Source: Xanthostigma xanthostigma
Taxonomy: Eukaryota > Arthropoda > Insecta > Raphidioptera > Raphidiidae
Assembly (NCBI GenBank): GCA_963575645.1
Contig: OY754470.1
Location: forward strand, 25,092,501-25,156,500
Reading direction: 5' to 3'
DNA length: 64,000 bases
The notes below the pieces were generated by a model that saw only the letters and a list, made by a program, of their open reading frames with translations, searched no databases and was not told the origin of the DNA. The translations under genes and the position numbers were made by a program. Shown here piece after piece: positions 12,225 through 24,679 of this stretch. Every line of letters begins with the position of its first letter. Positions within the stretch are counted from its first letter, which is position 1.

Positions 12225-12823
12225 AAAAAATAAAAGAATATGTCTTATTTTATTAATTTAATAACAAAATTCAAGTTGTAATTTCATAAAAATTATTAAA
12301 TTTCATTATTCTTATATTTATTTTATATTAAATAATATATTTTCATAGTGTGTTCACATTAATTTTTTTGGAACATTATTGTCAATGTAAAATTAAGGTT
12401 ATGATACTTACTTCTGCTTTCTCACGATGGAAATCCATTTTTATCTTTGAATTAACTTATGCTTATATTTTGAGAAACAATAAAAGCTAACATCACTTTT
12501 TTAATGTATTATTAGTTATTACAATTAATAATGCAGCATTTACGAACTGTCATTTTTCACCTCAGGTTTATGTCAATGGTAGTACACGAGCAGAAGGTTT
12601 GCTATCTTTCGCCGCTACGTGCGCATTGTCGTTCAACGCCTTCGTTCCAAGCAGCTGCACATAGCGAATAGCGAAATTGAAGGGATCAGTTTATTGTGTT
12701 ATAAAGAGTGTTCGTTAAACGGAGAGTAAAAGAAAACAACATAATTTTACGAATAAGTGATTTTATTTTTGACTAAATTTACATAACGAAATTACAATCT
12801 GTTAACGTCGTTTGTTGTTTTTA
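12225..12823. other. Possible upstream part of the THAP remnant; otherwise no gene
   Basis: On the minus strand a sequence reading GGATTTCC...GAGAAAGCAGAA is followed by GTAAGT near 12415. It could be the end of an upstream THAP exon, but a stop interrupts it. The rest is AT-rich with no support for a gene. Confidence 0.25.
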
Positions 12824-13015
12824 TTATGCCAGTATTTTAATTGTGTTTCCTTGTGTTTTATTCATATTTTTTTTGATATAGTGGAATCGTCTTAATTTTT
12901 CTAATAATTTGGCGGAATGTTTAGATTGTTCAATGCTAGGTGGTGGCTTAAGATCATCCACTTCGTCTTCTTCATGGCCTTGTTCCTCTGCATTTTCCCT
13001 CAATGAATCAAGCAT
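12824..13015 (-). pseudogene. Possible C-terminal remnant of a Tigger/pogo-type transposase
   Basis: The 63-codon minus-strand frame has an acidic stretch (EEQGHEEDEVDDLKPPPS), then EQSKHSAKLLEKLRRFHY. Acidic tails followed by an 'A-ALxxLxRF' helix are common at the C-termini of CENP-B/Tigger-like (DDE_1) transposases. No catalytic region is visible nearby. Confidence 0.35.
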
Positions 13016-14500
13016 TGTTTCGCTATTGAGAGTGATTGTTACGCTATATGGCGTGTTTTAATATATGGTTAACAATGTAAACCAAACAAACCTATCAATT
13101 TCTACTTTTTAAAGAGTATTTTCGTTAAATATAAGCTCGCTATATATAGAGTTTAGACTGTATTTCTATTGAAATGATCATTTTTTAATAAACTGCCACA
13201 TTTAAAGAAAGTACTAGAAATAAATAAATAAATTTATGATCAAATATTTATGCGAATTAGATCGACGTTTCTCCTTAAGTTTAGGCATCCTGAGAATTTG
13301 ATAAAATTTATGATGATACATAGAAATATTCGTTACGATGAATTATTATTTAATATTTATAAGTTCATAGTAACTAGGCACACGTTTTAGCAAAGTTCAA
13401 CCAACACTGTGTATTTACACGAATCATTGCGATCTACTTTTGACTCCACTATAACTCAAAATTTTGGCTTATTATAATTTTATTTATCTATCGCATCAGT
13501 TATGGTGGTCAACCATCAGATTATACATTATAGACGCTCAACAGCTAAGGTCATCAGCGTCTATATGTGTATATTAAAGAATCTGCCATTCGGCATACAG
13601 AAACCGACTGGTGCGAGCTCGGGCTCCTGGGAGCGCAAATTCCCAAAAAAACATTGAAGTGCAAAATACATTCCAATGTTTTCCCCTGAGGGATGGTGGT
13701 CAAAGTGTAACTTGTATCATTGAGCACGATTTTATTTTTTTGTTATACGATTATTATAGTTACAATCAAATTGACCAGTTTGGTAGTAAAAATGACATTT
13801 GGAGTAAAACGACCCAATGATAAGATAACAATACACGGAATTGGAGATTCGAAACCATGGTACGTTTCTAAGTTAATTGTCTTTATAATCTAATCACTTT
13901 TCAAGTTGACATATGCAATGCTACTGTTGTTTTGTGATTGTTATTTGATAGTCAATTGTTTAATTTATTGGTTACACACATGCAATTGTTGTTTTTGTTT
14001 CAGTATTCTGCACTTTGCACATAATAAACGTTGTTATTTATTCAATAATTAGGTAATTATAGACGCAAATCTTACCGTCAGATTTTCCATGCATTGAACA
14101 TATACTTTGTCTATCGGACTTTAGTATTGGGACAGACTAATAGGGAACCACAATTGTTATTTTTATTCTGCCAGATCATGGCATATTAACGTTACTGTAC
14201 CGGTCTTCTTGTGTCATCGACTACATAAATAAAATTGACGCCAAAATGTCGGAGTGCCAGAGTTCATCCTGCCGCAACTCGTTTGCAGACCTAACTTTTC
14301 AATTTACGGCAGAACAAAAATAATAATTGTGACTCTCTATTTGTCTGCACACAGATTTAATATATGTATTCGATACATCAAAAGAAATTCGACGGGTGGC
14401 TCTCGCACTATTATACAACATAATAATTTATTTGCAAAATTGCACCCATAAAGTAGTAAATTTTTAACATTTAGCGAACACTTCTCGCTTAGGAATATAA
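13016..14500. other. No gene seen
   Basis: AT-rich sequence. Nothing passes as an exon. Confidence 0.4.
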
Positions 14501-14525
14501 GGAGGTATTCTGGTCTAGAGTCATA
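14501..14525. repeat. Solo end of the piggyBac-like MITE
   Basis: GGAGGTATTCTGGTCTAGAG matches the end of the element at 9528-10165. No partner end was found downstream, so this is a truncated copy. Confidence 0.4.
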
Positions 14526-14755
14526 CGTTTTGTAGAGTTGTAGAGTTCGAAAAAAAATAAGGACTATTATTATTATTGATATTTTGGAAAATGTACAAGA
14601 AAAATTTGAAAAAAATGAAAATAAATGAGTTATAAGCTGGTAAAGTTGGAGTTAAAAAATGGGTGTGCTGGTAGACACGATTGCAAACCTATTGGTCATT
14701 TTAAGCAAAATTAAAAAAAAAGATTCTTAATTAGTTAGAATAACGTTATAACTTT

Positions 14756-14870
14756 TACAGCCGGTTTTTATAGTATACGTTATACGTACATTGTGACTGT
14801 TTCGTTCTATTTTCAGTCTCAGGAATCAAATTTACCCTATCGTATCAAAATAAGATTTATACTTCAAAAG
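14756..14870. repeat. Dispersed repeat, copy 1
   Basis: It starts CAGCCGGTTTTTATAGTATA and includes ACGTACATTGTGAC. A second copy is at 18341-18450. Confidence 0.5.
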
Positions 14871-15218
14871 CAATTAAAAATAGTGAATAAAAATTGGTAA
14901 AAACTCTATGATAATATAGTTTGTCTATTGACGTAGTTCAATTTTAATATGTCTATTTTATTTGATTCAGATCAGTAAGACTTTGAATTTAATTTGACGT
15001 ATATTATATCTGACATCTTGTGACCACTGAATAGTTAAATTAATTCTGCGGTATTACATTTATATTTGACGTAATTACATTCAATTTTCTATGGACATGT
15101 CGTTTCAAGCAATGTGTGACTCATAATTTAATTGATGCATTTCTTGATAATATGGCAGACATAAAAACGTATAGACACATATATTTTTACTATTTTGAAC
15201 CTAGACAAATAAGTATTA

Positions 15219-15548
15219 CAGTAGAACGCCGATTATCCGAATTAATTGGGACCGGGGTCGATTCGGATAAACGAAAATTCGGATAATCGGACATGTAGTG
15301 TCTCGCCTCAGCTTTCAACCATAACAGTTGAAATATATCTGGACTCCAGCGAGTTCCAACTTCGACGTGTGCTGATATCATTGTAGCGTCCACAAGGCAA
15401 TTGTCACTCGCATTTTTGTATTCTTGCGTCCCCACAAAACTTGTTTTTATTGAAAATTACTTGGTTTTAATTTTTTATATTACGCTTAGAACCGATTCGG
15501 ATAATTGGCGATTCGGTTAATCGGCGTTCGGCTAACGGCGTTCTACTG
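15219..15548. mobile_element. Tigger/pogo-like MITE
   Basis: TA duplications lie at 15217-15218 and 15549-15550. The left end is CAGTAGAACGCCGATTATCC and the right end its imperfect inverse, with further subterminal 'TTCGGATAATCGG' words. CAGTAGAAC ends with TA duplication are typical of Tigger elements (pogo group of Tc1/mariner). It is 330 bp and non-autonomous. Confidence 0.75.
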
Positions 15549-15641
15549 TATATGTTTATTCATATAAAACTTTAAAATTAATAGTAAAAAACGTTTTTAA
15601 AAACAAGCTTTTATTTAAATGCTCTAAAAAGAAAAAAAAGA

Positions 15642-16838
15642 TTGGTTGTCTGTAAAGTCGGTTTACGGACGATAGTTTTACGTGATAACGTATTCCGTAA
15701 TACATAACCTAAACCTCCCAAAATTTGGTTTCAATCCGCTTATCCTTGGTGTCGGAATGATAAGAAATGTCAAAAGTGACGTTTGCAACGTACAAAGTAT
15801 TATGTTCTAATAATAATTAGTTATTCCAATACTTAACTTAGAAGGCGTTGCATTTCACAATATACTAATGTCAAAAAATTGAATTAAACATTAGAAATGC
15901 AGCCGTTTTCATGTTAAGACAAGACATACGTTTGCTTCTAATTTCCATGTACGGCAAACAAAGACAACCGACCGCGTCGCGCCATATGCATTAGACAACA
16001 TTGCATTTATACAGCTATTTTTCTATATAAATTTGTATAAAATATTTTTCTATATAAATTTGTATAAAATAGAGTATTACAAATATTTCGTGTCATTTTA
16101 TTACATTATTTTAATAGTGAGGTTATTGCGTGAATATAGGCGATTGTAACGACGCATTAGTTACTCAAATAAATATTTATTAAATACTAATAAATATATT
16201 CTAACCGTTAATAAATGTATTTATTAATATTTAATAAATCCTTCTATCAGTGTACCAACAATTAGTTATAGTCACATAAAGGCATTTACTGAAAATGCCT
16301 GCTATCGACTATATGTAGTACAGCAGCGTAATTTGGGTTGCCTGCATATATTTTTTCACAAAATTAATAGATTTGTATAATAATTTCACTTACCATATAA
16401 TATAATTGTTTTTTTTTAACTTTCTTTCGTATTTAGTTTAAGTCTCAAAGATTAGCTGTCATAATATTTATAAAACAATTGCTTCACTGTTTATAATATA
16501 AAATTCCAAAACCTACTTACAATATTTAAGTATTTTCATACGTCAAAAAATTGATTTTTATAATGATAAAATTTGTAAGAAAACGATTTTTTCGAGAGAT
16601 GAGACCTAGCTAAAACGATTTTTTGCCCCCCAAAATCCCTTTTCAGTAAATTTCATCCAAATCGTTAGGGCCGTTTTCGAGAAAAGCACGCACAGGGTCA
16701 GGCGGAACGTTACGCGTTATGCGTTACGCGTTACGAACGTTAGGAACGTTACGTTACACTTTTTCGTGCATGCAGCCGGTGTTTTATCAATTTATAATAT
16801 TGGTGATTCATCAATTTATAAGACGTTATCACGTCAAA
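15642..16838. mobile_element. Longest copy of repeat family 'R'
   Basis: One end is GATTGGTTGTCTGTAAAGTC...GTTTTACGTGATAACG. The other is GACGTTATCACGTCAAAA. The same two ends bound 44103-44622 (about 520 bp) and 53957-54105 (about 150 bp). The ACGTGATAACG words near the two ends are inverted relative to each other. The interior of about 1.1 kb is AT-rich with no coding sequence. The superfamily is not recognised. Confidence 0.5.
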
Positions 16839-18245
16839 AATAAAGTCTAAAAAATTAAATCAAACCCAATAAATATTATACAATTTATATATGATATAAA
16901 AGCTTGTCGCGAGATTTTCCTGTGTAAATTATTTTATGAAAAACATACATTTGCTTTTAGAATTACTTGTCCAAGATCAATCATTTACATATTATAGTAT
17001 TTTTGTTTATTTACACAGAAAAATCCCGCGACAATCTTATATAACATATGAATTGCATAATGCAATAAATGACTGCAGGGTTTAAATAAAAGCTTGTTTT
17101 TAAAAATGTTTTTACTATTATTTTTTTTATATAGATTTAAAAACTGACATAATGTGTTCATTTCAATGCATATTCGAAGGGTTAGCTAACGGAAATGAGG
17201 ATAGCACGGTCAAATAAAATCATTGTGAAGTGTTCTAATGTCATTTGTTTACGCCGTGCAATGATGAAATGTGCTGCTCTCAAAGTTAATCAATGTTAAC
17301 GTCTGTACTTCATTTGATCAATTTAATTATGTATGTATAGATCGTATAGAGAGAGAAATCTGTTACATGGACGTGAAAGCGATGTCATTACTCAAATATA
17401 AACAAGTTCAACTGTTTGTCGCCATTTTTATACATTGATTAATTATTATTGGTAGCTTTTAATCATGCCTTCCCTCTTGTAAACGTCGATTTTTTCAGTT
17501 CGTTTTGACGGTACATTTGTTCTAACTGACCCGTAACCGATTAAAAAGGACTTTTGTTAGGGTAAGTCATCAGAAATACATGTGTTCAAAATTTTAACTT
17601 TTCGATCTTAAAAATCATTAAAAAATTAGCATAAATCTTCTTCGCGGTTTTTTGATAGTGTAGTTTCATCAAAACCGCTCTGTTTTCGAGTGATGCTGGT
17701 ATAAATAAATAGCCAAACAGACAAAACTTCTGGTGATCTGCTCCCCCGTCTAAATATCAAATAAAACAAAAAGGAGAAAGAAATGCATTATTTCATATTC
17801 GCAATGAAAAATGAATTTATTGCCGCATTTTTTTCAACACTTAGCAAACAATTTAGTTATTCAAGTGGCCCAATATTTGCAACCAATCTGTATGTTTAGG
17901 TGACAACTGATATTTTACACAAACGGAAAATAGAAATGTCTGTTTATTCTTCCGTCGTTGTCAGTCATTGTGTACTTTATCGACTAGTGCCAACATAACA
18001 ACTTATAATGACATGATTACTTAACCTTTAGAATGTTTGATAAAAAATATTTGTTGAAAAACTAAGCGCTTTCCACGTGTCTGTCTCTTTCCAACGCTTC
18101 AGTAATTTATGTCTTAATAGGCATGCTTTATATAAAGCGTCATTTTTTTTCGAGAAAGCATAAGCGTGGCAAAAAAGAGACTGTGTATTTTACACTCTAC
18201 AGTACAGAAGCAAAATTGGTTTAATTGTAAAAAAAAAAAAAAAAC
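16839..18245. other. No gene seen
   Basis: AT-rich sequence. A 20-bp segment around TGTCGCGAGATTTTCCTGTG (16905) recurs inverted near 17023, giving a weak hairpin-like pair. No gene is supported. Confidence 0.35.
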
Positions 18246-18328
18246 AATAATGATACCGACCGCCGGGATCGAACCTACGACCTTTAAGTTACGAGACAAG
18301 TGTTCTACCCCGCGGTCACCTTAGCTTG
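18246..18328 (-). repeat. tRNA-like sequence (SINE head or tRNA pseudogene)
   Basis: On the minus strand GGTAGAACAC (A-box-like) is followed by GGTTCGATCCC (B box) at about the right distance. The putative anticodon loop CTCGTAA would read CGT (Thr). The anticodon stem does not pair well and no flanking tRNA structure is intact. Confidence 0.45.
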
Positions 18329-18340
18329 ACGTTCTACAGC

Positions 18341-18450
18341 CGGTTTTTATAGTATAGGTATACGGTATACGTACATTGCGACACGTTCGTTACATTAATT
18401 CAAACTCAAGAATAAATTTTGCCCTACCGTGCCAATAGCAATGTGCAGTA
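18341..18450. repeat. Dispersed repeat, copy 2
   Basis: CAGCCGGTTTTTATAGTATA and CGTACATTGCGACACG match the copy at 14756-14870. Confidence 0.5.
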
Positions 18451-18461
18451 AAAAGTAAAAA

Positions 18462-18626
18462 AATAATTTCTGAATATAATGATTTTGTTCAGCAGCGATA
18501 GGATGTCCCCAACTCATTATAATTTAATTTTTTAAATAAGCCATGTATTATTAAAAAAAAAATGAATTTTGTTTAGTTGGGGGACATACTATCGTTGTTG
18601 AACAAAATCATTATATTTAAAAATTA
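18462..18626. repeat. Palindromic MITE, copy 1
   Basis: The left arm (AATATAATGATTTTGTTCAG, then AGCGATAGGATGTCCCC) is inverted at 18583-18626, around an AT-rich centre. A second copy at 27011-27832 is split by a Helitron. Confidence 0.65.
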
Positions 18627-18696
18627 TTTTTAGTTTTTTAATGCACGTTATATACCTAAGCGTGTTTTTTATTTTTGTAAACTATATCCCACCGGC

Positions 18697-19082
18697 CACC
18701 AAAAACATTCTGTAAAAAACAAGCCAAGTCTCGATGGAGCTGCTTGTTTATCTCTAAAAAGTAATGAAATCTAGATAAAGTCGTGCCAAGTCTAAGGTTC
18801 CTTACTGCGATTTCTTTATTATTATAGTTAATGTTGTGTGACTTGGCCGTTGAAGGGTACACACGGGTACAAAACCAGGTGCTCCATGACACCATTGCAC
18901 TAATCTGTCGCCAGAACCGGTAGAAGAACCGGCCAAGTCACACAACATTAACTATAATAATAAAGAAATCGCAGTAAGGAACCTTACACTTGGCACGACT
19001 TTATCTAGATTTCATTACTTTTTAGAGATAAACAAGCAGCTCCATCGAGACTTGGCTTGTTTTTTACAGGATGTTTTTGGTG
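18697..19082. mobile_element. Fold-back element with about 155-bp near-identical arms
   Basis: Arms at 18697-18853 and 18931-19082 are nearly perfect inverted copies, starting CACCAAAAACATTCTGTAAA. The spacer is about 77 bp. An open frame across it (18656-18895, minus) follows from the arms and has no known motif. Confidence 0.8.
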
Positions 19083-20625
19083 AGATTTCACTTCTTTTTG
19101 TAGAAACGTGGGCATATTGATTTATTTTATTAGATTTTCTTATTTGACACAGTTTTTTTCTTTTTAGAAGTAGTTTTTTTTATTATTACAAATTTTTCTT
19201 TTCTTTATATGTGTGTAAACCTTGAAAGTGTGCAATTCAGACAGAGAATAGTTCCTTATCTCTATGGTAACTAATGATACAAAACAATGCTGATTTGAGT
19301 AAACAAATATCTGGTTTTCTGGAATTTCTGCCGCACTCTCTCTCTCAATTGAGGACATTTTCATAATTTTCGATTATCCTAGTTTTTATAGTTTTCCCTT
19401 TATGTGGCCATTAAACCCTAACTCGACTGTACCAAATTTCAGCTCTCTGAGTTTATGGGAAGTACTAGTTCTATTTTGATGTTCATGAGTGAGTGAGTGT
19501 CATAAATGCGAAACTTTGCTTTCGCTTAACTTCGGAACTAAATGACCTACAGACTTGAAATTTTGGATTTTAAGTATGTGATTGTAGCTTACTGGATGAC
19601 GAAAAATGCGTTCTGGTCTTATCCAGAGGTTCTCAAATAGGGGCCTGAAAATGCGGCGAAATGGTTCCAGTAAAGGATGGTACGGCAGTGTTTGCTTCGC
19701 GCTCGACTTGGCGGGGGCACTGCCGTGCCCCCAGATTTGTGACTACCTGTTATAGAGTTGATTTTAATCGATATCTAATAGCTTTTATAATAAGGGCAAT
19801 TAAATCATTGGACATTGATTAATCTCTTTTTAAAATGTGACTGACCCTCGACACACGAAATTATGATTCACTTTCTAACTTTCTCTGGTTCTATTGTAAA
19901 TACATAACTGTGTTTAAAATACTGTAAAGTCTATATATACATCATAATATTATGTTGTTTCTGGTTGACTTTTGATATAATTTCTGACTCAAGAGAACAA
20001 AAGCATTATAACAGGGGAAAATAAAACGCTTCTTTTCTCTTTCAAAAACCAATAATCTTTTTCTAACACAGTATTAATAATATTTCAATGAATAATACTT
20101 TAGCAAAACATTAATAGAATTTTATTCCAACAAGGCAATATAATAATGTGTTAGTCGGTCAGTATAATGGTAACCAGTTCAGTTGCACTAATAATTTCTT
20201 GAAGCGCTTGCTGGACCGTACTCGGAAATATTAACCGTGACAAAATGCAACATCGGTACAACCCAAGAATTAGTAATATCAACATTTGCATGTTGATTTA
20301 ACGATGAGTAACTTCGTGTATTGCAGAATGAATCAGAATATTGGTAATCGATACAATCAAACGATTAATAATAATAATACAATAATATATTATTATTTTT
20401 ATAGCTGTCATACAATTCACGAAAGGCTGCATGTTTGTAACACTGTAATTGATCCAAAAAAGTTTTGGTCACAGAAATATATTAAGAAAATAATCTTATT
20501 GTTAGTTAGAGACCCGGTAATCACCTCTCACACATCCGTTACGCACCTCCTCATTGAAATATTTGAATGGGGGCCCTTTTTTGGAACAATTGGGCATGAT
20601 TGCTTACTGTAGACATCTAGAGAGA
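19083..20625. other. No gene; possible old repeat at 19430-19745
   Basis: The stretch 19430-19745 contains a low-copy-looking repeat type (GTGAGTGAGTGTCATAAATG, then GGGGGCACTGCCGTGCCCCC, which is palindromic). The rest is AT-rich and non-coding. Confidence 0.35.
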
Positions 20626-21036
20626 AATAATAGGTAATAATGCGTTCAACTTCCGTTTCTCGACTTTATGTCATAACAGGCGTAATTCGCACCATTACTA
20701 TTTTTCATATCTATCGCACTTCTCGTTGTTTTTCTACATTTTTAAACTTCAACTATACGAATGAAAGAGTTTTTAGGAAATTAGGATAAGGCAGACAACT
20801 TTTAAGCAGGTAATTGGTCGCATGAGCTTGAATAAGGAACCATCTCGATATTTATCTGCAATTATTGAGGGAAACCATGGAAAACCTCAATAAGATGGCC
20901 GGTACAGGAATTACCGTTTGTTGGCGAGAAACAATAAAAAGAGTTCCAGTTATGTTTACCCCCGCAGAGATTCGAACCCAGTACCTCTCAAATGCGAGTT
21001 TAGTGCTCTCGGCACTACGCTGCGCTGCTCGGTCAT
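20626..21036 (-). mobile_element. SINE with tRNA-like head and (ATT)-type tail
   Basis: Read on the minus strand, it begins with a tRNA-like part: an A-box-like GTAGTGCCGAGAGCAC near 21020 and the B box GGTTCGAATCTC near 20970. A conserved body follows (TTCCCTCAATAATTGCAGAT, AGATGGTTCCTTATTCAAG). It ends in AACGCATTATTACCTATTATT. A copy without the head is at 56906-57173. Head plus shared body plus simple tail is the architecture of a SINE. Confidence 0.6.
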
Positions 21037-21259
21037 GTAGAGAAAAATAGGACAATCATATGAAAAAAATAAACGTTTCGCCTTTTTGAGCATCATCAGT
21101 ATGTGCAGTAAAACTTTTAAAATTTGTAAAGAAACAAAATATAAAATATTTTTTTACGGATTTGAATAAGTTTACACTGTAGACCAGGCCTTGGCAAATG
21201 GCGGCCTGCGCCCGCCCGCAATAGAATTTTCTCTGGCTCGCGAAACATTTTATAAATGA

Positions 21260-21847
21260 CTAGCGGTCCCGCCCGGTTTCACCCGAGTGCAAAAGAACGA
21301 ATTGGGAAGGAAGGGAAATGAGTACGCACATTCATCTAAGTTTACCGAGATGAATGTTGTGTCCAAACTTCATAATGATCGACGTTACCGTTCAAAAGTT
21401 TTTGTCGTTAAAAAGCAGTATTTATATTTTTTTTTATTTTTAAAAAATTGAAATGTAAGCCTTAGAAGAAAGCAATGTAGAAAATAAAAATATATTCGCC
21501 GACGTGGGGCTTGAACCCTAGACCCTGGCATTAAGAGTATTACACTCTACCGACTGAGCTATCCGGGCTTGTAAACTTCACGCGCTAATATTGCAAAATT
21601 TAGTTGAGGCATTTCATCTGATAATACTCGTATGTGTCGGACGGACTAATTTTGAGATACATCTTGCAACATTTTTCATTGATGTTCCGCTCCAATTGGT
21701 CGTAGCGTATTATTATATAGCCTATAGCCTTCTTCGATAAATGGGCTATCCAACAAAAAAAATGTTTTTCAATTCGAACCAGTAGTTTCTGAGATTAGCG
21801 CGTTCAACCAAACAAACAAACTCTTCAGCTTTATATATTAGTATAGA
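21260..21847 (-). mobile_element. Helitron family A, copy 1
   Basis: On the minus strand it starts TCTATACTAATATATAAAGC and ends GGGCGGGACCGCTAG, followed by T. A TC start, a CTAG end and insertion at A|T define non-autonomous Helitrons. It is 588 bp with no Rep/helicase frame. It carries a tRNA-Lys-like passenger at 21498-21568. Confidence 0.8.
21498..21568 (-). repeat. tRNA-Lys(CTT)-like passenger in Helitron A copy 1
   Basis: On the minus strand GCCCGGATAGCTCAGTCGGT, then loop ACTCTTAAT with anticodon CTT, then GGTTCAAGCCCC. This closely resembles an insect tRNA-Lys. It lies within a mobile element and differs at several positions from the sister copies, so it is treated as tRNA-derived. 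Confidence 0.7.
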
Positions 21848-22118
21848 ATCTATAGATTATTATTAAAAGAGAAAATATTACAGTGTGCCAATATAATTTG
21901 GCGCATAAAAAAAATTTTAGAAAAATAGTAAATAGTGTTTAAAAACTTGAAATTGTTGTTTCAAAAAAAAAAAACTATACTTAAAATTAGAAAAAAAGAA
22001 ATTGTTTGGCCCACGGTCAAATTTTCATCCGCAATGTGGCCCGACGATCAAACGATTTTCCCACCCCTGCTGTAAACTGATGATGTTCAAAAAGGCAAAA
22101 CGTTTATTTTTTTCATAT

Positions 22119-24679
22119 AATTAAAATTGACACATAAAAATATGTTTGCTTTTCCAGAAGAATCATTATCTTCATAGACAAATAAATATTTTTTTGATAA
22201 TTATATATTTGGTTGAATACATCCAAACACTAATATTACAATTGATAACAGTCGTATCTTCAACAACCATGAAAACTTAATATTTTTTATTATAAATATA
22301 AGAGTGCCCACAACTTAGTAAAAATCACTTGGTCGGTTTCTTTGTCACTCATTAAATTGCTCTTCAAAACATTTTTGAGCGACTATTTGCCATCGTTAAA
22401 GTACATAGAAATTATTGTAGAATAACAACAGTGTAGCGGTTTAATTTTTTATTTACAAGCATCAAGTAACAAAGAGTATTATGCACACAACATCTTTGTC
22501 GAAAAAAACAAAAAAATAAAGGAATCACGTGGCATCCAGCGCGGTTCATCTTTTTTATCAATACAGATGGAAAATTTACATGTAATGGAATTCGGCTCGC
22601 TAATTTTAATTGTTGTAAAAAATGGTTGCTGTTAAATACCTATTAGGAAATAAATGGTGTTGCCTTGTCACGTTTTTCCTACAGCATTGTTATTATTAGA
22701 TTTATTACGTCACGTGTTTTTATATTACACATTAACAATTAATAATAAACAAATAAAACAAAAAAAGAGACCGGAATCTGTTGTTGTTGACTTGGGATTT
22801 TTATTATCTTTATACTGCAGTGAAAACATCTTTAACATTGCAAGTAATAATATTGATACCACTATAAAATATTAATGTAAAAATTATCGGACATTTGTTT
22901 TGTTCGACTTGAGAAGTGGTAGACGATAACAAGAAATAATTGCAATTTAAAGTTGTAATGAAGTTGTTGAAGATTGTTCCGTTGCGTTGATAACCCATCA
23001 AGTCTTATAACCCCGACTTGGGAATTTAAAATTTCTTGAACACTCTTCTACTAGGACAGTTTGCGTAAAGGGTTTATATCCAACATTTCAAAATACTTGC
23101 AAAAATGCTGAATGAAAAAATGTACCTATCTTTCACCCCTCTATACCTCCGAAACTATTGAACATGTCAAAAAAATGTATTGGGGTTTTTTATGGAAAAT
23201 TTGACGGACTTTAATTTTGTGTGGGGTATGTAAGCTCTACGTTAGATAGTTTCCAAGATATCTGCGAAAAACGGAGACAGCACACGGATCTAACATTTTC
23301 CTTCCTTCCCCTCACCGAACCCGGACAGTATTTCTGTTGAGACTTTTTACCACGTTAGGAGCAAAGGGTAATGTAATAAAAAAATTCTGACATTCAATTC
23401 TTTGTTCTTTTAGATTTTACCCTTTTAGCTAATTTTACTGTACTACTACTGGTTATTAACTTTTTATTACTGGCAACTGATAGTTACTATTTACCTTTTG
23501 TAATAAAAGTACGTGTAAAGAATGAATAAAAGATATGTTCCAGCATTATTGTAGCAATAAATAGTACTAAGTAATAATAGTTAATAAATTACAATGATTT
23601 CGACTTCGTTGCGTTCAGGAAAATTACGGAATGGTTACTTCAATTGGTTCAGCAGCAAAAAAAATTGAAATGCCTTCAAAAAAATTCATTTAATGTGAAA
23701 ATCGTAAATAATTGTAATAAAAATTATTTCTTTAAAAACCAAAAATAATATACATAATTTATAAATTTTGTGGTCGTCGGCTATTTAATTAATAAAAGTA
23801 TAGGTACCTAATAAAAGTTTTAGTACATAATTAAATTTGCATCAAAATTTAATCAGGTTTTTTTCTCTTTTTAGTGAAGGAGGTAAAATCTTTTTTTATA
23901 AAAAGTAGTATTAAAACATAATTTTGGTTACGTAACTGTAGATAATTTATATTATTTTTCAATAACAGTTTGGAAATAACTATTTCGTCTCATTATTAAG
24001 TTGTACGTCGGATGATTAGTGCATAAGTATTAAAATTTAAATGTTAATGGATTCCGAAATTTGCAACGTAACCAGTTTTGTGCTGATTTACCATATTATA
24101 TATACAATTAATTCTTGTCTGATGAGTCAAGTTGTCAAGACAAGGTTACTAAATTGATAAGTTGAATGTTGAGAATCATGATTGTGTAGATAAATTATTT
24201 GCAGACTAGACAACGTGGATTCGCAGTTAGTTTACCCTCAATTTTCCAACTTTTAACGAGATATTTGCGTTCGGTGAGTGGAAATTTTTTGTTATTGTTA
24301 TGCTGAGATTTATATTGAAATATCGTTTTACACCTAATAAGTACAAAAGTTTTTTTTTGTTTAATAATAATCGCACGTGAACTAATAACAATAAAAGTTT
24401 TAGATTTATTTCTAACTTTCAGTACCGATACAAAAGTTGTAAAGAATGTTTTTCGCTACAAAATTGATGATAATTATTTTTTTTTATAACTAAAAATGAA
24501 ACTGACCCAAATAAATCGAAAAAATGCAGTTTTCAACTCATTAAAAATAAGTATGGGGGATCCCGACCGACTTTTTAATTGATCTTTTTGGGTCTTCAAT
24601 ATATTAAACATACTAAATTCAATGGGTTTATTAAGAATTGGCGACTTGTGCTAAAAAATATTATTCGTAAAAAATTGTA
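22119..24679. other. No gene seen
   Basis: AT-rich sequence. Short open frames near 22654-23001 overlap on both strands and lack motifs. Confidence 0.4.

Larger units (their letters stand above)
21185..22069. mobile_element. hAT-like element interrupted by a Helitron
   Basis: The left end is CAGGCCTTGGCAAATGGCGG. Read inward, the right end is CAGGGGTGGGAAAATCG. The flanks CTGTAGAC (21177-21184) and CTGTAAAC (22070-22077) match at 7 of 8 positions. The interior has GGCCCG and GCCCGCC patches. Without the Helitron at 21260-21847 the element is about 300 bp. Confidence 0.6.
21058..22118. repeat. Inverted pair of hammerhead-like motifs enclosing nested elements
   Basis: The minus-strand sequence at 21058-21100 and the plus-strand sequence at 22077-22118 are near-identical. 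Each reads CTGATGATGyTCAAAAAGGC, then RAAACGTTTATTTTTTTCAT. They flank the hAT element at 21185-22069. The first copy has the GAAAC box; the second has AAAAC, a mutated box. Confidence 0.55.

Noticed and set aside
15190-15435. An 81-codon minus-strand frame with some ordered look
   Set aside because: It straddles the left end of the Tigger-like MITE, so it cannot be a single ancestral gene. No domain recognised.
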